Shown here piece after piece: positions 29,201-36,767 of a DNA stretch of 64,000 nucleotides. Source of the DNA: Pseudothermotoga elfii DSM 9442 = NBRC 107921 (lineage in GTDB: Bacteria > Thermotogota > Thermotogae > Thermotogales > DSM-5069); assembly GCF_000504085.1 (NCBI RefSeq), contig NC_022792.1, forward strand, positions 496,001 through 560,000. Direction: 5' to 3'. The notes under the pieces were generated by a model. The model saw only the letters and a list, made by a program, of their open reading frames with translations, searched no databases and was not told the DNA's origin. Positions within the stretch are counted from its first letter, which is position 1, and each line of letters opens with the position of its first letter. The position numbers were made by a program, and so were the translations under genes.

Positions 29201-29833
29201 AAAGCGAAAAGATATTTCGTTTCTGGTGCCTATATGTAATGTCCCATCCGGCATATAACTGTATGCAATGGGTTCATCTCCAACCTTAGCTGTTATCAGA
29301 AGATTTCTCAGAGCATCTTCTGGTGAAATACCGGACAATTTTAATGCCATTTTGATTGATTTCACAGAATCAGATACGACCACATTCAAATTCATCTCTT
29401 CCGCCAGAAATTTGACAGCCGTCTCAAAATCACTTTCTGATGTTAAGACTAAGTCTATGCGTTTCTCAGAAACAGGAAATTTAACCTGTAATGTTTGTTG
29501 TGAAATATCTATTTTTGCATCAACCGGTATTAAAAGCTGGAAAATCAGCAAAGTTCCCTGGTAAGTACCGATGGCTCTCAGAGAGTCAACAGGTCCATAG
29601 GCGATGGGAAGGAAAAAAGGTGTGTTCAAAAGCTCTGTTCCCTTCAAATGCACCGAAATGACTGCATTTGATGCACTTTTTTCCACGAAGATATCTGCTT
29701 TGTTGAAAGGTTCGCTGGATTGAATCTGAAAGATTACCTCATTTTGTTGATAAACAGGCAATATACTGTTTATTTCGGCAGCAAATAGGAAAATTGATAT
29801 CAAAAGTAACAGCACTGTCCATATCTTTTTCAT
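26294..29833 (-). CDS. pilQ: Secretin (type IV pilus/type II secretion outer-membrane channel)
   Basis: This protein of 1179 residues has a signal peptide (KKIWTVLLLLISIFLFAA). It continues with a long chain of N-type secretin subdomains (about 130-900), each with alternating beta/alpha segments, then a C-terminal secretin channel domain (about 985-1178). The channel domain has LASPRIVTSSGKEARILIGD, the VPYQT motif and LPFIGQLFRSK. At 1179 residues it is much longer than typical PilQ or GspD proteins (roughly 650-750) because of repeated periplasmic modules. AGGAGG precedes the ATG. It is the last pilus gene after PilC, M, N, O and a PilP-position protein, and probably forms the channel through the toga for pilus or competence machinery. 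Confidence 0.9.
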   Translation of the reverse strand: MKKIWTVLLLLISIFLFAAEINSILPVYQQNEVIFQIQSSEPFNKADIFVEKSASNAVISVHLKGTELLNTPFFLPIAYGPVDSLRAIGTYQGTLLIFQLLIPVDAKIDISQQTLQVKFPVSEKRIDLVLTSESDFETAVKFLAEEMNLNVVVSDSVKSIKMALKLSGISPEDALRNLLITAKVGDEPIAYSYMPDGTLHIGTRNEISFRFNQFWGIYDVKNEEVVKKLETILSPTTVMTYLPNKAVLFVYGSLFEQDLISKILSVTPPSITKEITISVPKDDVFKLLDSLRNIYNFEYNSIEGLNKIIIKGDSKIVQSVLSYIKELETKFQQISKSTEESTPVVQTKIKQFKVVYPEEATEILSQIGLETVKMPFGVIEVKGSDSQLKIAESILNDFGFFKAEYEHIFIPEKFQESLISILSNIFGIPASRFIKSEDNGIIVFAPEDIRKSARDISDDFVKFLMSRKKSEIFFLNDYEVASQVSDILKQIYGIESNSVQNVLKVVGTDEDLNKARNFIATFVKDRTIRSLEVQLDDDVYSELKTLMESTLDVKFEANLKSLRRILISSYNKEDLNKAAAEIKKITETISSLKIEKDTKLVPALETINFDDIKLLLTKLYEVDVEKTDLFYILSGEKAKIEQAEKFLSQLSGQLSEKPSKVYRITQIPEGFSVQELVEVLNKLTKVEVLTAGQTMVLWADKQSVENAEKILQELIANLPKVSETEKKITVKVIEYSEKVPFEEFTGFLQSIGNTSKLSAYPNLGVVVISGYEEDVQDAINNYKNFQEIVQQKSELAKVETQPVKISKNEDGSIAVKCNEISLREVISEIARELNISMVFIAVPEEKITMNVSSINWKQFTDLIQSQYGYAFLESDNVTVLIKPRSVTDTTTEEKFVYTLPHNLDRIKSLIEFYGGKVYIDELNDLMVVTGLSKKMKDQLDQTILQIAQPLKQIEIEAKLVDRSLIDEITRQNSLSISLPGQAPEITVSSTSLSLSTSVINLFDYQKLFSYLSGASVTAVFELNNSNNLDNLLASPRIVTSSGKEARILIGDRVPYQTIDADGNVIVNFLDTGIELRITPYVRTDGTIELNIFTKVSKPTYYPNIDIPGESTRETETDVILKNGDTLVIGGLMRETKEETSAKMPFLGDLPFIGQLFRSKTEKADKRELLIFITARVIEQ

Positions 29834-29845
29834 AAAAACCCCTCC

Positions 29846-30313
29846 TCACCTTATTGCGAGTATACTCCCCGTTCTTAAATCTAAAACTGCAACAGCAAAA
29901 CTGGTTATGTGTATTGGCAAATATCTGCCATCAAGAACATCATCAAGAGAAACTTTAAGAACATTTTTGTCTCTCGCTAACAATATGAATTGCTCCTTAT
30001 CTCCTCTGGCATATCCAGCAAAGGTATAACCCTGAAGATTGCTCATTGAAGAAAGCATTTGTGTTGTGAGTTCTTCCACATTGAATTTGAGCAAATATGG
30101 TTCGAAAAAATCAATGTTGTTGAGATCCGTTTTTATGTAACCCACTATTTCTTCTAACTGCTGATCTGTCAATCTTCTTCTGAGCGGTTCTATTTGCTGC
30201 TGAGATTCCTGAGCCGTTTGACGAGGCGTTTTATCGTAGAAGAGCAGAAAATACAGAGCCACTATCCAGACAGCAGTTGCCAGAATCAACAATCCTATCA
30301 ATCGCTTACTCAT
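29846..30313 (-). CDS. PilP-position membrane-anchored protein
   Basis: This 155-residue protein has one N-terminal membrane segment (LIGLLILATAVWIVALYFLLF) and a soluble domain of unclear family. The domain ends with a beta-rich stretch (VAVLDLRTGSILAIR). It lies between the PilO-like gene, which it overlaps by eight bases, and the secretin, exactly where pilP stands in classical pilMNOPQ clusters. I see no clear PilP sequence signature and no lipobox, so the assignment rests on position and topology. It may connect the inner-membrane PilMNO complex with the secretin. Confidence 0.55.
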   Translation of the reverse strand: MSKRLIGLLILATAVWIVALYFLLFYDKTPRQTAQESQQQIEPLRRRLTDQQLEEIVGYIKTDLNNIDFFEPYLLKFNVEELTTQMLSSMSNLQGYTFAGYARGDKEQFILLARDKNVLKVSLDDVLDGRYLPIHITSFAVAVLDLRTGSILAIR

Positions 30314-30773
30314 TAAGCATCACACCCGAAAAGATCATTTTCACCTCTATATAAGGTTGTTGTTCCATATTGCTTATTGACACTGGTATCTGCAAATTGT
30401 TTGTCAGACTCACAGATGTTACATTTATATTTGCAGAATCCAGTATCTTTTCCAGTATGGCTCTGGTGGTTTCAGACGACCATACCCCGTATAAAGAATA
30501 GCTTTCATCTTTTTCGATTTTGAAACTCCCCCCTACTTGCTTGACAGTGTTCTCGATCTCCTCAAGCTTTATTCTTGGTTTTAACAGGGCTTCGAGTTTA
30601 AGGAGATACTCTCTTTTCAGAGAAACGTCTTTATCAAGTTCAGTAAGCCTCACAAGCTCACTATCTGCTTTTTTCAGCACTGCGTTGAATTTCAGATAAT
30701 CATATATATCAAAATACGCGGCACAGACCACAAATGCAAGAACGGCTATCAAAATTGCCATTTTTCTTGGCAC
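30306..30773 (-). CDS. pilO: PilO-like pilus alignment protein
   Basis: This 155-residue protein has an N-terminal membrane segment (MAILIAVLAFVVCAAYFDI), a coiled-coil region (about 30-75) and a ferredoxin-like C-terminal domain. This is the topology of PilO, which forms the inner-membrane alignment complex with PilM and PilN. I use GTG 30773; ATG 30761 is the alternative. It follows pilN by two bases and overlaps the next gene. Sequence identity to PilO is not obvious by eye, so position and topology carry the call. Confidence 0.65.
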   Translation of the reverse strand: MPRKMAILIAVLAFVVCAAYFDIYDYLKFNAVLKKADSELVRLTELDKDVSLKREYLLKLEALLKPRIKLEEIENTVKQVGGSFKIEKDESYSLYGVWSSETTRAILEKILDSANINVTSVSLTNNLQIPVSISNMEQQPYIEVKMIFSGVMLNE

Positions 30774-30775
30774 AG

Positions 30776-31366
30776 TTATCGCCTGCCTTCAACAGTTACT
30801 TTTGTCAATCTTTTGGATAAGAAATCCATAGAAGTATCGTACTCTACAGATTTGCTTACTGTGTACCCAAGCTCGATCAATTTTTGTGATATGCGATCGA
30901 CTGCTGGTGAAAAACCATTCTGGTACAATTCGTAGATCGTTAATTTCATTGAACCGTCAAATTTCAGTTCTGAGAGCATCATCCAGTTTGATGATGATTT
31001 GCTCCAGAGGTTAAATACCTCTTTTATAGGATGGGTCCCATTCGTATATCTGATCAGATGAGATTCTATCTGATTTATAGTATTTTGCAGCTTCCTTCCA
31101 AGCAAAAAGAGGGAACGGTTTTCAGACGCGATATCATCTACCTGTTTTTCAAGCGAAGAGACAGTCAAGTCTAAATTGTACTTGCTCAGAATCTGATGAT
31201 GCTGTGCTTCTAAGGAGGCGAGTGCAGATTGTTTATAAAACTCACTTGTAAATCTAACAGCAATCACAGGTAAAATCAGAGATACCAGAAGAATCAAAAA
31301 CGATGATAGTTTAAGAATCTGTTTTTTGTGTCTGTACAAGTTTATTTTTTCCAAACTCAGCACCAC
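30776..31366 (-). CDS. pilN: PilN-like pilus alignment protein
   Basis: This 196-residue protein starts with a short cytoplasmic tail containing KINLYRHKK. This resembles the INLLP-type tail of PilN that PilM binds. A membrane segment (LSSFLILLVSLILPVIAV), a coiled coil (about 50-110) and a small C-terminal domain follow. It overlaps the end of pilM by some 56 bases from the GTG at 31366, or 41 from TTG 31351, which may be the truer start since no clean ribosome site supports either. The predicted role is inner-membrane assembly of the pilus platform. Confidence 0.7.
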   Translation of the reverse strand: MVLSLEKINLYRHKKQILKLSSFLILLVSLILPVIAVRFTSEFYKQSALASLEAQHHQILSKYNLDLTVSSLEKQVDDIASENRSLFLLGRKLQNTINQIESHLIRYTNGTHPIKEVFNLWSKSSSNWMMLSELKFDGSMKLTIYELYQNGFSPAVDRISQKLIELGYTVSKSVEYDTSMDFLSKRLTKVTVEGRR

Positions 31367-32306
31367 CCCTTATAAAAATTCCCAGTGCACCAAGTCCAAC
31401 TTTATCTGGATTTACAGATAATTTTACATTTTCAATCTTGTTTTGGAACGAATCTATTGAATTGAATATTTTTACACTCTGTTCCGTAAGAATTGGCGGG
31501 TCGAAAAGCAGATAGAATTTAGATATTTCTCTTATAGAAGTACCTGGTAAGATAGTGTTTAACAAAAATATAGTTTCTCTCTCAACGGTATAAGGCAAAT
31601 CTACGAGAACCGATTCTATTATAGAGTCAGCGCTCGTGTTGTCTTTTAGAATGGCGGGATTATTCATGAAGTCCTCAGCCGTGATTCCTGTTTCCTCACG
31701 CAAAATATCAAGTATTTCCCAGCTTGAGTATGTGAATGTTCTCACACCAATTGGTGTTTGAGCCATGAATAATATTATCGCACCATAATCAGGTGCTAAC
31801 ACAATTAAAGTTGTTATTGAACTGTTTTTGATTTCTACTAATTCGAGATATTTAAAAATATCAGGCAGCATCACATCGGGTTCTGGAAAGCCAGCACTGA
31901 CAACTTTCGTTATAGCTTCATTTACATCCCGCTGTTTTGCCACTATAACAAGAGCCTTGTTTAACGGATTTCTTATCGGTTCCACAACAATTTCTTGAGC
32001 TGAAAGGTTCAATAATCTTGAAATTTCAGTTTTTGTGTAATCTCTTTCATCTTTCATCTTGAGCCCACCTGGTATGTCAATTGTGAAAAACAGAAGGTTT
32101 TCGCTTGGAAAATTTACTGCTACAATGTCTTCAACATCGGAATTAACTTTTTTTGCAAGTTGTTCGAGAATTTTCGATGTATCTTCCCCCTGCTGATAAA
32201 ATTTATCTAATAAAGTCAGAACGCCTCTTGATTTTCTCCCTCGGATAACTTCAACATATCTTTTGGTTATATCTATCGCCGTGATCATTTTATGAAAGAT
32301 TTGCAA
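31311..32306 (-). CDS. pilM: PilM-like actin-fold pilus protein
   Basis: This 331-residue cytoplasmic protein has the N-terminal phosphate-binding strand MITAIDITKRYVEVIRGR, typical of the PilM/FtsA actin-like family. Repeated beta-strand and helix patterns continue through VNFPSENLLFFTIDIPG and LIVLAPDYGAIILFM. PilM binds the PilN tail beneath the pilus assembly platform. TTG 32306 is used because AGAGG lies seven bases upstream; an internal ATG at 32288 also fits the fold start. The GFGALG-like C-terminal end appears as KVGLGALGIFIRGG. Confidence 0.8.
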   Translation of the reverse strand: MQIFHKMITAIDITKRYVEVIRGRKSRGVLTLLDKFYQQGEDTSKILEQLAKKVNSDVEDIVAVNFPSENLLFFTIDIPGGLKMKDERDYTKTEISRLLNLSAQEIVVEPIRNPLNKALVIVAKQRDVNEAITKVVSAGFPEPDVMLPDIFKYLELVEIKNSSITTLIVLAPDYGAIILFMAQTPIGVRTFTYSSWEILDILREETGITAEDFMNNPAILKDNTSADSIIESVLVDLPYTVERETIFLLNTILPGTSIREISKFYLLFDPPILTEQSVKIFNSIDSFQNKIENVKLSVNPDKVGLGALGIFIRGGAEFGKNKLVQTQKTDS

Positions 32307-32310
32307 AATC

Positions 32311-32721
32311 TCACCTCTCTTCCCTGATATTCACTTTCACTACAGCCGGTGGAAAGGTGATGGTCCAGCTGCCTAAATCAATGCTTCCTGCATTTGAAAC
32401 ACATATCGGGCTCAGTTCAATTGCGTTATTGTTTCTGGTGTTAAACTCAACTGTATTTTTGAAATCAAGGCTCAGTATTTTTGTCTCTTTTTCGTCTATT
32501 CGTATAGTCTTTATTATAAGTTTTTTGGTGCCACTGGTATTATTGATGACAACCTGCCCCGGGATTTCTCTGCGCACCCATTCCAGAGCTTTAAAGACGG
32601 CGCACTTGATATAGTAAGGTTGTATGTGTTGAGTGATTCTGTCAATTACCGACATTATTGGTAAGACTGTTGACAGGAATACAGCAACAAGTAGAAGATT
32701 AAATACCATCTTCAGCAGCAT
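32311..32721 (-). CDS. Small membrane-anchored protein in the pilus operon
   Basis: This 136-residue protein has a hydrophobic N-terminus (MVFNLLLVAVFLSTVLPIMSV) and a beta-rich soluble domain with a final LGSWTITFPPAVVKVNIRE strand. Its place between pilC and pilM and its single N-terminal hydrophobic helix suggest a minor pilin-like or platform protein. However, there is no prepilin cleavage site (no GFTLxE), so I do not call it a pilin. ATG 32721 follows GGAAGGTG and lies five bases after the pilC stop. Confidence 0.6.
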   Translation of the reverse strand: MLLKMVFNLLLVAVFLSTVLPIMSVIDRITQHIQPYYIKCAVFKALEWVRREIPGQVVINNTSGTKKLIIKTIRIDEKETKILSLDFKNTVEFNTRNNNAIELSPICVSNAGSIDLGSWTITFPPAVVKVNIREER

Positions 32722-32725
32722 CTTT

Positions 32726-33919
32726 TCACCTTCCAATAGTTTGCTGTAGTTGGAAAATAGTGTTGTACATCGTAAAAGCCATGAACGCGATAAACCCACC
32801 TACACCGGCTATTAGCATTGGTTCAACCAGTGAAACCAATTTCTTAACCCCTATTCTGACCTGTTCTTCATAAAAATCTGCAACTTTTGCAAGTACTTCT
32901 TCCAATTTTCCTGTCTCTTCGCCGGTTCCCACAAGTTCGTAAACTATCTGGGGAAAAATCGTTGCTTCGATCATTGCCTGCCGCAAACTGGCCCCTTCTT
33001 TTACTCTCTCACTAACTATTTTACTTTTTTTGACCATCTTTGGGCTATTCGAAGCTGCGGCAGACATTTCTATAGCTTTTGTCAAAAGAACGCCACTACC
33101 TGTCAGAACAGAAAGAGTCCTGCAAAACCGTTCAACCGACATCATTTTTCTCAATTTGGCTGCTGGAGGAAACAATCCCGCAAAAAAATCCTTGGCATAA
33201 TTGCCATATTTAGTCTTCATGAACAACACAAATCCCAGAATCACCGTCAATAGAACTATAATGGTGCTCAACCAATGAGTGCTGAGGTATTTGTTGACTC
33301 CCATAAGAAAACCTATTATTCCGGAAGAGGGTATACTTCCAAAAGCACCTATCAATCTTGGGAGTATGTAAAACGATATTACGAATATCACACCAATTGC
33401 AAATACTAAGACAAACATAGGATAAGCCATAGCAGATTTTACTTCATCCTGAAGTCGTTTTGAAGATTCATAAAACTCAGCGGCTTTATCAAGAGTTTTA
33501 TCCAGTACGCCACCTTCTTCACCGGCAGAGACCAGATTGATGAAGATTGAATCAAAAACCCCTTCGTTTCTGAGAGCTTCAGAAAATGACGAACCGGTTT
33601 CTAAGGACACAACAAGGTGGTTTATAATTTTTCTGAATCGCGAAGAAAAAACAACTTGATTCGAAAGTATAGAAAGGGCATCTTTTATCCTGACACCTGC
33701 TCCCACCATCGTGGCCAATTGCCTTGAAAAAACTACCAGCTCACTCAGAGATACATTAAGAAGTTCCCGACTCTTCCTTGAGGAAACCTGCTGGACATTT
33801 AGGACCACGTACTGCCTCTTTTTCAGAAGATCTATTATTTGCGATTCGTTATCTGCTTCAAGAACACCCTTAACTTTTTTTCCACTTTTCTCGACAGCAA
33901 TATATTTGTAGAAAGCCAT
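32726..33919 (-). CDS. pilC: PilC/GspF inner-membrane platform protein
   Basis: This 397-residue polytopic protein is of the type II secretion F/PilC family. It starts with the usual FYKYIAVEKSGKKVKGVLEA and has two repeated T2SSF domains (about 65-190 and 265-390). Each contains the SxRQLATMVGAGV- or SVERFCRTLSVLTGSGV-type motif and the GEETGKLEEVL loop. Three membrane helices are visible. ATG 33919 is six bases after AGGAGG. It is the first gene of the pilus operon; no PilB or PilT ATPase is encoded in this window. Confidence 0.93.
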   Translation of the reverse strand: MAFYKYIAVEKSGKKVKGVLEADNESQIIDLLKKRQYVVLNVQQVSSRKSRELLNVSLSELVVFSRQLATMVGAGVRIKDALSILSNQVVFSSRFRKIINHLVVSLETGSSFSEALRNEGVFDSIFINLVSAGEEGGVLDKTLDKAAEFYESSKRLQDEVKSAMAYPMFVLVFAIGVIFVISFYILPRLIGAFGSIPSSGIIGFLMGVNKYLSTHWLSTIIVLLTVILGFVLFMKTKYGNYAKDFFAGLFPPAAKLRKMMSVERFCRTLSVLTGSGVLLTKAIEMSAAASNSPKMVKKSKIVSERVKEGASLRQAMIEATIFPQIVYELVGTGEETGKLEEVLAKVADFYEEQVRIGVKKLVSLVEPMLIAGVGGFIAFMAFTMYNTIFQLQQTIGR

Positions 33920-33947
33920 TTGCATCCTCCTTTTTATTGAGTATACT
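33920..33947 (+). promoter_or_regulatory. Candidate promoter of the S4-domain gene
   Basis: TTGCAT at 33920-33925 is followed after 16 bases by TATACT at 33942-33947, giving a start about 10 bases before the ATG at 33966. The -35 lies in the pilC start codon region. The GTATAC core is palindromic and could also serve pilC on the other strand. Confidence 0.4.
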
Positions 33948-33965
33948 ACAAGATGGTGATGCATT

Positions 33966-34199
33966 ATGAGAATAGATAAATATTTAAAAACTACAAAACT
34001 TATAAAAAGAAGAACGATTGCTCAACAAATGCTAAAGCACGAGAAAATTTTTGTGAATGGCAGAGCTGTAAAGGCTTCATATGAAATCAAAACAAACGAT
34101 ATTGTGACAATAATTCATCCGCTCAGGAGAATTGTGGTAAGAGTGGTCTCCGATTCTGAATACGAAATAATCAACCAGTCAAACATCGAGAATCTCTAA
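33966..34199 (+). CDS. rqcP: RqcP/YabO-like S4-domain RNA-binding protein
   Basis: This 77-residue protein is almost entirely an S4 RNA-binding domain (MRIDKYLKTTKLIKRRTIAQ, then VNGRAVKASYEIKTNDIVTI). It strongly resembles YabO/RqcP of Bacillus, which binds stalled 50S subunits with RqcH in poly-alanine tailing, and Hsp15 of Escherichia coli. It is alone on the plus strand between pilC and birA, and its last 21 bases overlap the end of birA. The ribosome binding site (gatggtgatg) is weak, and the predicted 5' leader is very short. Confidence 0.85.
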   Translation: MRIDKYLKTTKLIKRRTIAQQMLKHEKIFVNGRAVKASYEIKTNDIVTIIHPLRRIVVRVVSDSEYEIINQSNIENL

Positions 34200-34892
34200 C
34201 GAGCTGATCTCAATCTTTTTTCCATCAATTTCTATGAGAAGGGATTCTTCAAGAATTTTCAAAAGCTTTCCGCTCTGTATTATATTGCTTTTTATAAAAG
34301 AAATGACCTGTCCTTCTTTCTGGATCATGTACTTTTTCCAGAGGCGTGTTGCTATTTCTGGTTTTTTCGAATATCGTCTGATCATTCCATCGATTTGTCT
34401 GAGGATCATTTTAAGAATTATTTTCGGATCATATATTTGTCCGGTTATCTGATAAAGTGAAATAGCTTTGTTTGAAAGTTCCTGTGGAATATTATTATTT
34501 ACATTTATACCTATTCCCGTTATGATGGCTTTTGGAATGTTTTCATCAAAAACAGATTCAGTAAGAATACCGGCAAGTTTTTTACCATTGATATATATAT
34601 CATTTGGCCATTTTATTCTCGCTTCAACCTTCAATGCTTGCAATGCTTTTATAACAGAGAGTGAACACACTTTTGTGAAAAATGCCGGACGAAGCGATTT
34701 TCTTGGCTTGAAAAGTATGGAAAACCATAAACCGCCCTGCGGCGACAACCAGTTTCTATTGTATCTGCCCCTTCCATTGGTTTGCATCTCCGCAACAACT
34801 GCGGTACCATGCGATAAAGTTCTCCAGTTTTCTTTCAGAAAATCATTTGTTGAAGGCAAAATCGCGGTCCAGATTATTTTTTCACCTATCAT
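34179..34892 (-). CDS. birA: Biotin-protein ligase
   Basis: This enzyme attaches biotin to acceptor lysines of carboxylases through biotinyl-AMP. The 237-residue protein is the monofunctional type: it begins directly at the catalytic domain without an N-terminal DNA-binding HTH. Motifs are LPSTNDFLKENW, the biotin and ATP loop NGRGRYNRNWLSPQGGLWFS, and the KWPNDIYINGKKLAGILTE block. A small C-terminal SH3-like domain follows. ATG 34892 overlaps the upstream stop as ATGA. It is the last gene of the long 45-34 kb operon and overlaps the rqcP end. Confidence 0.93.
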   Translation of the reverse strand: MIGEKIIWTAILPSTNDFLKENWRTLSHGTAVVAEMQTNGRGRYNRNWLSPQGGLWFSILFKPRKSLRPAFFTKVCSLSVIKALQALKVEARIKWPNDIYINGKKLAGILTESVFDENIPKAIITGIGINVNNNIPQELSNKAISLYQITGQIYDPKIILKMILRQIDGMIRRYSKKPEIATRLWKKYMIQKEGQVISFIKSNIIQSGKLLKILEESLLIEIDGKKIEISSLEILDV

Positions 34893-35521
34893 GTGTAAAG
34901 CAACACTTTCCACAACAAACTTATTAGAATGCCGCTTGCAGGACTTATCCACCATGTATGGTCTGCCTTTTTCACAAACACCAGTCGATATAAAAAGGCT
35001 ATAACAATCGATATCACAACAAAAAGTGGTTTGGAAGCAAGAAGAAATATAAAAATTGCCAGTCGTTCTGATATACCGTCAACATCTGGTAGAAATTCCT
35101 TGGCCGGATAGAAATTTCTGAAAAGATATGTAACACCGACTGATACAGCACTCATACCCAAGAGATAGAGAACGAATTCTGGTGTTAGGTAAGATTGGCT
35201 TAATGTGTCAAAGCAAAGAGTGTTTATGATTATTGCTAAAAGTATACCTGCCGCTTCTATCAGGTCAACTATTCTTTTGTTTTTTTGATACATCTTCACT
35301 CGTCCAATATCCAAAAATGCGTGCAGAGATACAAAAACAATAAGGAGTGCTATTCCTGAAGGAGATTTCAGGAGTGTATCGAATGTAAAAGCCAGAATAG
35401 CCAGAACTGACCAGAGAATATGACCGATCAGTTTCGAGCCTTTATAGGTCCTTATCTTCGCATTGTTTGTGAATGCGTGGTCAGCGACGATGTGTCCTAA
35501 CAGCACGTTTAATGGCAGCAC
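34889..35521 (-). CDS. DUF3307-like polytopic membrane protein
   Basis: This 210-residue membrane protein has about six hydrophobic segments. The N-terminal LLGHIVADHAFTNN, with HxxxDH-type residues inside the first helix, and the later HAFLDIGR resemble DUF3307 proteins, which have no established function. I place the start at GTG 35521, eight bases after GGAGG; the GTG at 35530 lies inside that ribosome site. It overlaps the glycosyltransferase by 41 bases and the birA start by four. Confidence 0.7.
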   Translation of the reverse strand: MLPLNVLLGHIVADHAFTNNAKIRTYKGSKLIGHILWSVLAILAFTFDTLLKSPSGIALLIVFVSLHAFLDIGRVKMYQKNKRIVDLIEAAGILLAIIINTLCFDTLSQSYLTPEFVLYLLGMSAVSVGVTYLFRNFYPAKEFLPDVDGISERLAIFIFLLASKPLFVVISIVIAFLYRLVFVKKADHTWWISPASGILISLLWKVLLYT

Positions 35522-36767
35522 GCCTCGCACCTCCGTTTGATGTACTTTCGAATATCTTAGCAGAGATTCCTCTCATTTTTTCAACCATCAATTCAAGCCA
35601 TATATTAGATTTGAAATCACTGAAGCAAGCACCTTCCTCAACAGCAGTTTCATAAATTTTCCCTATGAGTTTTGCCTTAGAATCTATTGACCAGTAGTGA
35701 AGGATATATTTCTTACCTTCTAAACGAAGCTTTTCCGCAAGACTTTCATCACTCAGGATTTGTTCAACTTTTTCAACGAACTCCGTTGTGCTGGCTTCTT
35801 TTGTTAGAAGGGCCCCTTTTCCTTCTTTTAAAACATCTGCTATGCCCATTTTAGCAACTGCTACGACAGGTGTTGAAGCAGCAAGAGCTTCGAGCACCAC
35901 CAATCCTTGTGTCTCGGTTTGAGAACCAAAAACGAAAAGGTCTGCCTGTCGATAGTAGTTCGCGAGTTCTGTTCTTGGCATATATCCTGTGAAAATTACT
36001 CTGTGATCGACTTTAATGTCTTTTGCCAGTTGTTGTAATGCATTTCTCTCAGGACCATCGCCAACAACTATCAGGTGCACGTCGTATTTTTTTTCCAGCA
36101 AAATTTTGAAAACTCTTAGAATAAAAGTGACATTTTTCTCTTTTGCCAACCTTCCAACAAATAAGAGTACTTTTGCTTTTGGCTGGATAGAATGTCGCTT
36201 TTTTATGTCAAAGTCGTTTGGTTTTTCAAATAATTCGACATCAATCCCTGTTGGGACGACATGTACGGGTTTAGTTACACCATATCTCAATAATTCGAGT
36301 TTGATTTTTTCAGTGGGGGCTATCACCTGGTTTGTCATATTGCAAAACCATGAAGAAAACTCTTCCACGCTTTTTGCCGACGGCGTGAGCGGTCTGGGAA
36401 TGTAATGTCTGTATTCAACAAGTAGTGTATGGTAGGTGTGGACATGTGGAAGAAAGAGTCTTCTCTGGACTATCAATGCCCGAAAACCAAGAGCAAATGG
36501 TGCATGGCTATGAATTACATCTATTTGCTTTTTTTTAACAAAATCGATTATGGGTAAAATTCTCCCACTGCTTGGTATAATGTGGTTCTTTTCCCACTTA
36601 AACTGAATTCCTCCTAGTACCAGGACAGTTTCATCTTTTGGACCAATTGGAGAAACTATGTAAACTTCATGCCCCATGCGCTCAAGCGCCCGTTTGTATA
36701 AATAAACTGAAGTTGCCACTCCATTAGTTTGTGGTAAATAAGAATCAGTGAACATCGCTATCTTCAA
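35481..36767 (-). CDS. GT4-family glycosyltransferase, probably glycolipid synthesis
   Basis: This retaining GT-B glycosyltransferase (428 residues) begins with KIAMFTDSYLPQTNGVATSV, typical of diacylglycerol glucosyltransferases and related PimB/WcaI enzymes. The C-terminal half has LLFVGRLAKEKN, GDGPERNALQ and the EX7E motif in TETQGLVVLEAL. The likely acceptor is a membrane lipid, forming glycolipids common in Thermotogae, but this is inferred. TTG 36767 is eight bases from AAGGTGG; GTG 36779 is also open. A tail of about 40 residues rich in basic residues (GGARRAAIKRAVRTHRR) could bind the membrane. Confidence 0.85.
   Translation of the reverse strand: MKIAMFTDSYLPQTNGVATSVYLYKRALERMGHEVYIVSPIGPKDETVLVLGGIQFKWEKNHIIPSSGRILPIIDFVKKKQIDVIHSHAPFALGFRALIVQRRLFLPHVHTYHTLLVEYRHYIPRPLTPSAKSVEEFSSWFCNMTNQVIAPTEKIKLELLRYGVTKPVHVVPTGIDVELFEKPNDFDIKKRHSIQPKAKVLLFVGRLAKEKNVTFILRVFKILLEKKYDVHLIVVGDGPERNALQQLAKDIKVDHRVIFTGYMPRTELANYYRQADLFVFGSQTETQGLVVLEALAASTPVVAVAKMGIADVLKEGKGALLTKEASTTEFVEKVEQILSDESLAEKLRLEGKKYILHYWSIDSKAKLIGKIYETAVEEGACFSDFKSNIWLELMVEKMRGISAKIFESTSNGGARRAAIKRAVRTHRR

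Noticed and set aside
32311-32721. Pilin or pseudopilin identity
   Set aside because: The N-terminal helix lacks the prepilin cleavage motif (G/A followed by FTLxE-like sequence).
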